The notes beneath the pieces are model-generated. The model did not search any database. It saw only the letters and a program-made list of their open reading frames with translations, and was not told the origin of the DNA. A DNA stretch of 8,970 bases from CAIVPM01 sp049242865 (GTDB taxonomy: Bacteria; Bacteroidota; Bacteroidia; Chitinophagales; Chitinophagaceae). The DNA lies in contig JBMLOR010000278.1 in NCBI GenBank assembly GCA_049242865.1, positions 1-8,970 on the forward strand. Direction: 5' to 3'. This document shows positions 1-6,311 of this stretch, one piece after another; within the stretch, counting starts at the first letter, position 1, and the number at the start of each line of letters is the position of its first letter. The position numbers and the translations under genes are program-made.

Positions 1-124
1 AAAATGCTTAGTGGCCAATCGTTTTCCTTAACTTCGCCAACATTAAAAACTAATTTTAGGTCATTGTTTTAATTAAAGCAAATGGTTGTATTCAATTAAA
101 ACTAAAAATTTCAAATAATATAGA
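1..124. other. Left-edge non-coding or gene-tail sequence before gyrB
   Basis: This 124 bp stretch precedes gyrB and holds no gene I can call. Two plus-strand frames are open from the left edge: one ends at TAA 70-72 (23 codons, reading ...TSPTLKTNFRSLF) and the other at TAA 29-31. Either could be the tail of an upstream gene, but neither tail is recognisable. A minus-strand frame is also open from the edge to a stop at 69-71 but has no usable start codon. The rest is AT-rich and must contain the gyrB leader. I found no good TAnnTTTG element; the closest is TAATTTTA at 51-58, with one mismatch and no convincing upstream TTG. Confidence 0.4.
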
Positions 125-2083
125 ATGAGCGAAGAACAAAAGCCAAATTATGGTGCCGATAGTATTCAGGTACTTGAGGGGTTAGAAGCTGTACGTAAAC
201 GTCCTGCCATGTACATTGGAGATATTGGCGTAAAGGGTTTGCATCACTTAGTTTATGAAGTGGTAGACAACTCAATAGACGAAGCCCTTGCTGGTTACTG
301 CAAAAATATTACTGTTACCATACATCAAGATAATTCAATTAGTGTAGAAGATGATGGACGTGGTATACCAACAGGGATAAATCAAAAACAAGGCGTAAGT
401 GCTTTACAAGTTGCCATGACCATTTTACACGCTGGTGGTAAGTTTGATAAAAATACTTACAAAGTGAGTGGTGGCTTGCATGGTGTAGGTGTAAGTTGTG
501 TTAATGCACTTAGTACCCACATGCATACAACAGTTTGCAGAGAAGGTAAAATTTTTGAGCAAGAATATAAAATTGGTGTGCCTTTGTACGAGGTTAGAGA
601 AATTGGTACAACCGATAAAACAGGTACAAAACAGCATTTTTGGCCAGATGCTTCCATCTTTCAAGAAACAGTTTATCGTAGAGAAATATTAGAAGGAAGA
701 TTGCGTGAACTATCGTTCCTAAATAGGAAAATTAGCATTACCGTAAATGATTTAAGAGACATTCAAGAAGATGGTAGTACTTATACTAAAACTTTTTATA
801 GCGATGGTGGAATTGTTGAGTTTGTTGAAATGTTAGATAAAGCTAGCAATCGTTCTCCATTAATTTCTAAAACTTTATATTTCGAAGGGCACGACGAAGC
901 ATCGAATGTTGCAGTTGAAGTTGCAATGTCGTACAACGATGATTTTAAAGAGCATATTTTTTCTTACGTAAATAATATCAATACTATAGAAGGTGGTACA
1001 CACGTTACAGGATTTAGAACTGCACTAACACGTGTATTTAAAAGCTATGGCGATAAAGAAGGCTTGTTTGAAAAAGCAAAAGTTGAAGTAGAAGGAGATG
1101 ATTTTAGAGAAGGTTTAAGTGCCATTATTAGTGTTAAAGTGCCTGAACCGCAGTTTGAAGGACAAACTAAAACAAAACTTGGTAATAGTGATGTAAGTGG
1201 TATTGTTCAAAGTACAGTTGGTCGTGCCTTACAAGCTTACCTTGAAGAAAATCCAAAAGAAAGTAAAAACGTAATTCAAAAAATTATTTTAGCTGCTCAA
1301 GCTCGTGTTGCTGCAAAAAAAGCTAGAGAATTAGTACAACGCAAAACTGTACTTACAGGTGGTGGCTTGCCAGGAAAATTGGCAGATTGTAGCGAACGTG
1401 ATGCAGAAAAATGTGAATTATACTTAGTTGAGGGTGACTCGGCTGGTGGAACTGCAAAACAAGGCAGAGATAGAAGCTATCAAGCTATTTTACCACTTAG
1501 AGGTAAAATTTTGAACGTTGAAAAAGCAATGGAACATAAAATTTACGAAAATGAAGAGATACGTAATATGTACACTGCTTTGGGCGTAACTGTAGGCACA
1601 GAAGATGATCCTAAAGCTTTGAATTTAAGTAAGTTAAGATATCATAAATTAGTAATTATGACCGATGCCGACGTTGATGGCTCGCATATTGCTACCTTAA
1701 TTCTTACATTTATTTTCAGATATATGAAAGAAATGGTAGAGCAAGGATATGTTTATTTAGCTCAGCCACCACTTTACTTAGTTAAAAAAGGTAAAGAACA
1801 AGCTTATGCTTACAACGAAGAACAACGTAAAGCATTGGTAGAAAAATTAGGAGCAGGAAAAGAAGATAGCGTTACCATACAACGTTACAAAGGTTTGGGA
1901 GAAATGAATGCAGACCAACTTTGGGAAACCACCATGGATCCTAAACGTAGAACCTTAAAACGTGTAACTATTGAAAGTGCAGCTGAAGCTGATAGAGTGT
2001 TTAGCATGCTTATGGGCGATGAAGTTGCTCCAAGAAGAGAGTTTATCGAAACACATGCTAAATATGCCAAAATTGATGTGTAG
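125..2083 (+). CDS. gyrB: DNA gyrase subunit B
   Basis: This is the ATPase subunit of DNA gyrase, which with GyrA introduces negative supercoils into DNA. The GHKL ATPase domain has the catalytic Glu45 and Asn49 (YEVVDNSIDE), the EDDGRGIP motif at 75-82, the GGLHGVG lid glycines at 116-122 and the QTK loop at 347-349. Arg139 (REGKI) matches the coumarin-contact arginine of Escherichia coli GyrB. The TOPRIM domain has EGDSAGG at 436-442 (catalytic Glu436) and the metal-binding TDADVDGSH at 513-521. The GyrB-type tail QRYKGLGEMN is at 586-595. At 652 residues it is the short form, without the roughly 165-residue TOPRIM insertion of the 804-residue enterobacterial protein. The GyrB-style tail and PLRGKILNVEKA (457-468) favour GyrB over ParE. 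The ATG at 125 places MSEEQKPNYGADSIQVLEGL at the usual family N terminus. The leader is A/T-rich with no Shine-Dalgarno, and a strong terminator follows the stop by 26 bp. Confidence 0.98.
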   Translation: MSEEQKPNYGADSIQVLEGLEAVRKRPAMYIGDIGVKGLHHLVYEVVDNSIDEALAGYCKNITVTIHQDNSISVEDDGRGIPTGINQKQGVSALQVAMTILHAGGKFDKNTYKVSGGLHGVGVSCVNALSTHMHTTVCREGKIFEQEYKIGVPLYEVREIGTTDKTGTKQHFWPDASIFQETVYRREILEGRLRELSFLNRKISITVNDLRDIQEDGSTYTKTFYSDGGIVEFVEMLDKASNRSPLISKTLYFEGHDEASNVAVEVAMSYNDDFKEHIFSYVNNINTIEGGTHVTGFRTALTRVFKSYGDKEGLFEKAKVEVEGDDFREGLSAIISVKVPEPQFEGQTKTKLGNSDVSGIVQSTVGRALQAYLEENPKESKNVIQKIILAAQARVAAKKARELVQRKTVLTGGGLPGKLADCSERDAEKCELYLVEGDSAGGTAKQGRDRSYQAILPLRGKILNVEKAMEHKIYENEEIRNMYTALGVTVGTEDDPKALNLSKLRYHKLVIMTDADVDGSHIATLILTFIFRYMKEMVEQGYVYLAQPPLYLVKKGKEQAYAYNEEQRKALVEKLGAGKEDSVTIQRYKGLGEMNADQLWETTMDPKRRTLKRVTIESAAEADRVFSMLMGDEVAPRREFIETHAKYAKIDV

Positions 2084-2109
2084 TTTAATTTAATTTCAAA
2101 AAAATTACG

Positions 2110-2141
2110 CCCCTCAAATTTGAAACTTTTGAGGGGTTTTT
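2110..2141 (+). terminator. Rho-independent terminator of gyrB
   Basis: A perfect 9-bp stem, CCCCTCAAA at 2110-2118 with TTTGAGGGG at 2128-2136, encloses a 9-nt loop and is followed directly by a run of five T (2137-2141). It starts 26 bp after the gyrB stop codon, so gyrB transcription should end here. The run of A just upstream (2097-2104) would give a T-rich tail in the other direction too, although no minus-strand gene ends here. Confidence 0.92.
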
Positions 2142-2171
2142 GTTATACAAGTTGCCGTATTTCTATATTTG
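2139..2171 (+). promoter_or_regulatory. Candidate Bacteroidota-type promoter for the esterase gene
   Basis: TATATTTG at 2164-2171 is a full match to the Bacteroidota -7 consensus TAnnTTTG. TTTG at 2139-2142 lies 21 bp upstream, within the spacing reported for the -33 element in this phylum. Initiation would fall a few bases after 2171, giving a leader of about 35 nt before the ATG at 2213. The -33 element lies within the T-tract of the gyrB terminator. The position, just after a terminator and before a plus-strand gene, supports the call. Nothing here has been tested experimentally. Confidence 0.55.
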
Positions 2172-2212
2172 AAAGAAATTCATCTAATTAAATACGAATT
2201 CATAAAAATGTA

Positions 2213-2992
2213 ATGAAGCTTAATCTATTTTGCTTAATGTGTTTATTAGCTAGTTTATCAATCGCTCAAAACAAATTTTATTTATATAATAACACTGAAA
2301 ACATAGATACAACTCAAGGTTATTATTTACAATATAAAGTGCCTAATGCTACAACTGCAATAATTATTTGCCCAGGTGGTGGTTACAGAAATGTTGCTAT
2401 AGAACATGAGGGCAAAGACGTTGCTAATTGGTTTAATAAATTAGGTGTAGATGCCTATGTTTTGCACTACAGAGTTAGTAACAAAATGCAACAATTTTTG
2501 TATCCTTCACAAATTACAGATGTTAGCACACTATATAAAATTATTGCAAAACAATATAAAAGCTTGGGAATAATGGGTTCGAGTGCTGGTGGGCATTTAG
2601 CTGGTACGGCAATTACTAGTAGTAACATGAAATTTAACTTTGCAGTGTTGCTTTATCCTGTAATTAGTACTGATACTGCAATTTGGCATAGAGGAAGTTT
2701 TAAAGCATTGCTTGGCGATGATTATAGAAATTTAGCTAATCATAATTTTTCTATTGATAAAAGAATAAATAAAAAAACACCTCCAATTTTATTTATTCAT
2801 TGTAAAGATGATAAAACTGTGCCCTACCAAAATAGTGAATTGGCTTTTATTCAGTCTAGTAAATTTAAACCACAATCAAAGTTGTTGTTGTACGAAAACG
2901 GAAAACATGGATTTGGAATGCGACCTTTAAAAACCGATGCAGCAAATTGGACTGAAGAAATGAAATCATGGCTACAAGCTTTTATTCAATAA
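2213..2992 (+). CDS. Secreted alpha/beta-hydrolase, sugar-ester (acetylxylan) esterase type
   Basis: This is a 259-residue serine hydrolase of the COG0657-type esterase family, several members of which remove acetyl or feruloyl groups from plant polysaccharides. An N-terminal signal peptide (about residues 1-18, ending LSIA before QN) predicts export. The oxyanion motif PGGGY is at 54-58. The nucleophile elbow GSSAGG (122-127) has the predicted catalytic Ser124. Asp200 in KDDKTVP and His232 in GKHGFG complete the triad. The LYP (148-149 region) and GSFKALLG (161-168) segments are also typical of this group, and the length is normal for a single-domain enzyme. The in-frame ATG at 2213 gives an intact signal peptide. 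An ATG five bases earlier is followed at once by a stop. It has its own candidate promoter and lies 53 bp before rluF. The substrate cannot be told from the sequence, because there is no neighbouring polysaccharide cluster on this strand. Confidence 0.85.
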   Translation: MKLNLFCLMCLLASLSIAQNKFYLYNNTENIDTTQGYYLQYKVPNATTAIIICPGGGYRNVAIEHEGKDVANWFNKLGVDAYVLHYRVSNKMQQFLYPSQITDVSTLYKIIAKQYKSLGIMGSSAGGHLAGTAITSSNMKFNFAVLLYPVISTDTAIWHRGSFKALLGDDYRNLANHNFSIDKRINKKTPPILFIHCKDDKTVPYQNSELAFIQSSKFKPQSKLLLYENGKHGFGMRPLKTDAANWTEEMKSWLQAFIQ

Positions 2993-3004
2993 TTTAAAAA
3001 ACTC

Positions 3005-3027
3005 AACTAAATTTTTATTTAGTTTTT
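3005..3027 (+). terminator. Weak AT-rich hairpin between the esterase and rluF genes
   Basis: AACTAAAT at 3005-3012 can pair with ATTTAGTT at 3017-3024 over a TTTT loop, and a T run (3023-3027) overlaps and follows the stem. Only one of the eight pairs is G-C, so it would be a weak, leaky terminator at best. Read-through from the esterase gene into rluF is plausible. The same bases resemble a -7 element but with one extra base (TAGTTTTTG). Confidence 0.3.
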
Positions 3028-3045
3028 GCAAGAAATAGTAAAAAA

Positions 3046-3792
3046 ATGTTAAACGAATCCTCAGTTAGTCTTAATAAATTTATTAGTGAAACTGGTTATT
3101 GCTCTCGTAGAGAAGCTGATAATTTAATTGCAAGTGGTAGGGTATTATTAAATAATAAAATTGCCAAACTTGGCAATAGATATACTTTGGGAGATAGTGT
3201 TGAAGTTGATGGAAGCCTTATTACAACAGAAAATAAGCCCAAGAAAAAAGAGAAATTAATTTACTTAGCCTTCAATAAACCAACAGGAATTACAACTACA
3301 ACAGATGAACATATTAAAGGAAATATCATTTCTTTTATTAATTATCCTAAAAGAATTTTCCCTATTGGTAGATTAGATAAAGATAGTGAAGGACTAATTT
3401 TTTTAACCAACGATGGAGATATTGTAAACAAAATTTTACGAGCAGGCAATAATCACGAAAAAGAATACATTGTAAAGGTAAACAAGTCGATAGATGGTTT
3501 TTTTACTCAAAAAATGGCAAGTGGGGTAAGAATTAAAGATGGCTTAACCAAACCTTGTGTAGTTAAAAAAATCAGTTCACATACTTTTAAAATTATTCTT
3601 ACGCAAGGATTAAATAGGCAAATTCGAAAAATGTGCGAGGCTTTTGATTACAAAGTGATTAGCTTACAAAGGGTACGAATCATGAATATACATCTTGGAA
3701 AAATTCCTTTGGGGAAATATAGGTTATTAAGCGATGTTGAGGTGAATGCTTTATACCAACAAGTAAAAGACTCTTCAAAAGAAGAGTCTTAA
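3046..3792 (+). CDS. rluF: 23S rRNA pseudouridine(2604) synthase RluF
   Basis: This RsuA/RluB/E/F-family pseudouridine synthase closely resembles E. coli RluF, which converts U2604 of 23S rRNA to pseudouridine. The N-terminal S4 RNA-binding domain spans about residues 6-60 (LNKFISETGYCSRREAD). The catalytic domain carries IGRLDKDSEGLIFLTNDGD, with catalytic Asp111. Further RluF-like blocks are LRAGNNHEKEY (131-141) and QGLNRQIRKMCE (187-198), plus the RIMN...IPLG motif near 211-223. At 248 residues it lacks the basic C-terminal extension of the 290-residue E. coli protein. The ATG at 3046 gives MLNESSVSLNKFIS, which matches the E. coli start (MLPDSSVRLNKYIS). It may share transcripts with the esterase 53 bp upstream. 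Its final codons (KDSSKEES) contain the hairpin that ends the convergent DUF4920 transcript. Confidence 0.93.
   Translation: MLNESSVSLNKFISETGYCSRREADNLIASGRVLLNNKIAKLGNRYTLGDSVEVDGSLITTENKPKKKEKLIYLAFNKPTGITTTTDEHIKGNIISFINYPKRIFPIGRLDKDSEGLIFLTNDGDIVNKILRAGNNHEKEYIVKVNKSIDGFFTQKMASGVRIKDGLTKPCVVKKISSHTFKIILTQGLNRQIRKMCEAFDYKVISLQRVRIMNIHLGKIPLGKYRLLSDVEVNALYQQVKDSSKEES
3761..3790 (-). terminator. Terminator of the minus-strand DUF4920 gene, inside the rluF 3' end
   Basis: A perfect 10-bp inverted repeat, AAGACTCTTC (3767-3776) and GAAGAGTCTT (3781-3790), surrounds an AAAA loop. Read on the minus strand the second arm ends in TCTTTTAC, giving a short T-tract, so the hairpin is oriented to stop transcription of the DUF4920 gene whose stop lies 33 bp away. 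On the plus strand the hairpin is followed by AAACATATAAAC, a poor tract, but it is the only stem near the end of rluF and may still protect that 3' end. It lies entirely within the last rluF codons and reaches into its stop codon. Confidence 0.7.
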
Positions 3793-3823
3793 ACATATAA
3801 ACTTTGTATGTAATTTTTTGCAA

Positions 3824-4294
3824 CTATTCTACAACTACAATTCCTGTAGCTTGAAAAATAATTTCGGTTTTAGGTTCTTTGATGGCTTCAATTTCTGCCT
3901 TAGATTTTCCTGCATCTTCGGCATAGTGTTTAAGCATTTCAACGCTTGTTACCTTTTTTTCTGCAAAACCCTTAGCAACAATTGTTTTGCCTTCCATGCT
4001 TAATGGTACAAGAAATTTGTGGTCTTTCATTTTTACCATCATATTTCCGTTGGCAGTTTTAAGTTTAAGCCAACAGCCTTCTTTACTACAAACCTGTGTT
4101 ACTACACCTTGTACTTTTACCTCAATTTTTTTTGCTTCTTCTAATTTCAAAGCTAAATCATCAGTGCTTATAGCTTCATTAGCTTCAATTTTTTCGCCAA
4201 AAGTCATGCCCTTGTTAGCATCACCTTTTGGAGGTTGTGCAAGTGAAATTTGGGTTATAGCTATGCAACTTAAAGCTATTAATAGTTTTTTCAT
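3824..4294 (-). CDS. Secreted DUF4920 domain protein
   Basis: This is a 156-residue exported protein of the DUF4920 family, which has no established function. The first 19 or 20 residues form a signal peptide (MKKLLIALSCIAITQISLAQ). Cys10 lies too early, in a poor lipobox context, for me to call a lipoprotein. The mature domain has the family signature VQGVVTQVCSKEGCW, with Cys69 and Cys74 five residues apart and followed by Trp75. After it come a GKTIVAKGFA strand (102-111), the helix block LKHYAEDAGKSKAEIEAI (121-138) and a closing beta segment IIFQATGIVVV. The paired cysteines could bind a metal or form a disulfide in the periplasm; that is inference. The gene is downstream of the GH13 gene by 95 bp, but a good -7 element at 4318-4325 suggests its own transcript. 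It ends at the hairpin inside rluF. Confidence 0.85.
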   Translation of the reverse strand: MKKLLIALSCIAITQISLAQPPKGDANKGMTFGEKIEANEAISTDDLALKLEEAKKIEVKVQGVVTQVCSKEGCWLKLKTANGNMMVKMKDHKFLVPLSMEGKTIVAKGFAEKKVTSVEMLKHYAEDAGKSKAEIEAIKEPKTEIIFQATGIVVVE

Positions 4295-4317
4295 GTTTTT
4301 TAGTTTTTAATTTATTT

Positions 4318-4325
4318 CAAATATA
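4318..4325 (-). promoter_or_regulatory. Candidate -7 element of the DUF4920 gene
   Basis: Read on the minus strand this is TATATTTG, an exact match to TAnnTTTG, 23 bp before the start codon at 4294. Initiation a few bases downstream would give a very short A-rich leader of roughly 15-20 nt. No clear TTG lies at the usual -33 distance; the perfect palindrome ACAGATCTGT (4341-4350) occupies that zone instead. Confidence 0.5.
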
Positions 4326-4340
4326 ATTTTTAATAAGATG

Positions 4341-4350
4341 ACAGATCTGT
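4341..4350. promoter_or_regulatory. Perfect 10-bp palindrome, possible operator
   Basis: ACAGATCTGT is a perfect palindrome lying 16-25 bp upstream of the candidate -7 element of the DUF4920 gene, where the -33 contact would normally be. A dimeric regulator could bind there. A 10-bp palindrome in 9 kb can also arise by chance, so this is a weak call based on position. Confidence 0.25.
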
Positions 4351-4389
4351 TTTATTTTATGAAATACTCAGACGTACTTAAAAATTGCT

Positions 4390-6255
4390 CTATTTTTTTA
4401 ATTCAATAACCCACATTGTTTTAGCAGGAATATTGAAATTGTTGGCAACAACGCTACCATCAACAATATTTTTTCCTGATGTAAATCCTTTTGTACGTTC
4501 TTCAAACTCATTAAAATTTACAGCTCTTTCTTTGTCATCTGTATTCATCACACACATTACAGTTTGCTTTTCATCGTATCTAAAATAAATATATAGTCCA
4601 TCTTTTGGTAAATATTGCATCATTTTACCTGTAGTAATTGCTGATGATTTTAAACGATAGTTTGCTAAGGTTTTAACATAATTCTGCATCATTTTTTCAT
4701 CATCAGTTAAGCCAATTTGTGTAAATGCATTCTTTTTATCACCTTCCCATCCACCAGGAAAATCAAGCCTTACCCAACCGTCGGGATTTGTGGCACCTTT
4801 CATTAAAATTTCACTACCATAATAAACTTGAGGAATTCCTCTGCAAGTAAATAACCAAGCAAAAGCTATCTTCATTTTATTTATGTCTTCACCAAAGGTA
4901 GTAAAACTTCTAGTTTGATCATGGTTATCGAGCATGATACAATTTCTGTTAGCATCTTTATACAAATAATCGTAACAAAGTGTGGTGTACAATTTATTTA
5001 CGCCATCAGTCCAACCAAATTTTTCGTTTAAAGCAGGATTTATACCATAGAACAAAGTTTGAAAATCGGTAACACCTTGTAAATTACTTTTAAATGGAGT
5101 ATTGATAATGCTTTCAGCAATATAAGCTTGGTTGGGTACACCATGCACCCAAGTTTCGCCAAACATGGTCATTTTTGGATACTCGTTCATTAAAGCAGCA
5201 TTGCACTTATTCATGAACTTTAAATCGTTATAAATGTAAGTATCAATTCTCCAACCATCTACGCCAAATTCTTCTACGCTCCAAATGGCATGTTGTATAA
5301 GATAATTTTGTACAAAAACATTATCATGATTCCAATCGGGCATTTCTTTTGTAAACCATCCATCTTGTGTAATGGCTTTATCTTTTTTTGAAGCATAGGG
5401 GTCAAAAACTGTTTGGTCTTTATAACTAGTTTGTGTAAAACTTGGCCATTTGTGAAACCAATCTTCAGCAGGTTTATCTAAAAAAAGCTCATGCATGTGA
5501 CCAATATGGTTGTAAACAGCATCTTGAATGAGTTTCATGCCACGTTTATGCAGCTCATCACTTAATTTTTTATACAATGAAGCACCACCAAAGCGAGGTT
5601 CAATTTCGTAATGATGTGTAAATGCATAGCCATGTTCACTTCTATTGGGCTGATCGTTTTTTATTACAGGCATCATCCACAACGTGTTAAATCCTAAGTT
5701 TTTTATATAGTCAAGATGGTTTATTACACCTTGTAAATCACCACCATGCCTGTGATACATGCTATCTCTGTCTAAACTTTGGTCTCTTAAACCAGCAATT
5801 TTATCGTTAGATTTATCACCATTGCTAAATCTTTCTGGCATTAATAAATAAATATTATCTACACTAGTAACGCCTTGAGCAAAAGCTGTTCCTCTTCCAG
5901 AACGGCGTGGTTTAAGCTCAAAAGAAGCAATTTTTGAACCCATATTGCAAGATTCATCACAATTATTACCACAAGTAAAATTTACTATACCAGGTTTTGC
6001 ATTAGGAGCAATAGTAACATCTACTAAAATGTAACTTTTATTTTCAAGTTTAGTTTGTTTTTCTACTTTAACACCAACAAAATTTGTTTTTATGTTCAAG
6101 TTATTTGGAAAAATTCCATTTTGTTTTTTTAATAACAACTGCACTTTATTCGTCTTCATACCAACCCACCAATTACTTGGTTGAACTGTTACTTGTGCAA
6201 ACAAAACATTAACAACAAAAACCGCCAATATGATGGCAACTATTTTTCTTTTCAT
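4390..6255 (-). CDS. Secreted GH13 cyclomaltodextrinase/neopullulanase-like alpha-amylase
   Basis: This 621-residue glycoside hydrolase family 13 enzyme is predicted to cleave alpha-1,4 bonds of maltodextrins or cyclodextrins outside the cytoplasm. A signal peptide covers residues 1-20 (VNVLFA before QV). The N-terminal beta domain of the Cyc-maltodext_N type spans about 21-118 and starts with the typical PSNWWVGM. The catalytic barrel begins at IYLLMPERFSNGD (135-147). Region I is DAVYNH (245-250), region II GWRID with nucleophile Asp338, region III GETW with acid/base Glu367, and region IV DNHD with Asp446. MPDWN at 305-309 stands at the region V site, and GIPQVYYGSEI at 473-483 matches region VII. 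The C-terminal beta domain runs from about 540 to the end. All catalytic residues are present. An unusual C-x3-C-x3-C (Cys95, 99, 103) sits in the N domain. The gene follows the transporter by 56 bp with no terminator between them, so they are probably co-transcribed. The exact substrate is undetermined. Confidence 0.92.
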   Translation of the reverse strand: MKRKIVAIILAVFVVNVLFAQVTVQPSNWWVGMKTNKVQLLLKKQNGIFPNNLNIKTNFVGVKVEKQTKLENKSYILVDVTIAPNAKPGIVNFTCGNNCDESCNMGSKIASFELKPRRSGRGTAFAQGVTSVDNIYLLMPERFSNGDKSNDKIAGLRDQSLDRDSMYHRHGGDLQGVINHLDYIKNLGFNTLWMMPVIKNDQPNRSEHGYAFTHHYEIEPRFGGASLYKKLSDELHKRGMKLIQDAVYNHIGHMHELFLDKPAEDWFHKWPSFTQTSYKDQTVFDPYASKKDKAITQDGWFTKEMPDWNHDNVFVQNYLIQHAIWSVEEFGVDGWRIDTYIYNDLKFMNKCNAALMNEYPKMTMFGETWVHGVPNQAYIAESIINTPFKSNLQGVTDFQTLFYGINPALNEKFGWTDGVNKLYTTLCYDYLYKDANRNCIMLDNHDQTRSFTTFGEDINKMKIAFAWLFTCRGIPQVYYGSEILMKGATNPDGWVRLDFPGGWEGDKKNAFTQIGLTDDEKMMQNYVKTLANYRLKSSAITTGKMMQYLPKDGLYIYFRYDEKQTVMCVMNTDDKERAVNFNEFEERTKGFTSGKNIVDGSVVANNFNIPAKTMWVIELKK

Positions 6256-6311
6256 TTTTTTGATTTTGATGAAGTCCTTGATATTTGAAATTAATTTGTT
6301 AATTGTTTATA

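Noticed and set aside
51..58. TAATTTTA as a gyrB -7 element
   Set aside because: It lacks the final G, and no -33 TTG is found at the right spacing, so the gyrB promoter is left uncalled.
1..68. Minus-strand open frame at the left edge reading NVGEVKENDWPL
   Set aside because: It looks protein-like but begins just after a stop, with no ATG, GTG or TTG, so it cannot be supported as a gene start here.
425..664. Overlapping minus-strand open frames within gyrB
   Set aside because: They are shadows of the gyrB reading frame, with no family similarity that I can see and no promoter.
3020..3028. TAGTTTTTG as a -7 promoter element for rluF
   Set aside because: It has one base too many to fit TAnnTTTG and no upstream TTG at a suitable distance. 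rluF may be read from the esterase promoter.
3987..4310. Plus-strand open frame of 107 codons
   Set aside because: It is antisense to the DUF4920 gene, which has a signal peptide and a family signature. The plus-strand product is low-complexity and unrecognisable.
4360..4380. Possible terminator stem after the GH13 gene (AAATAC with GTACTT)
   Set aside because: It has only six pairs including a G-T wobble, and no T-tract follows on the minus strand.
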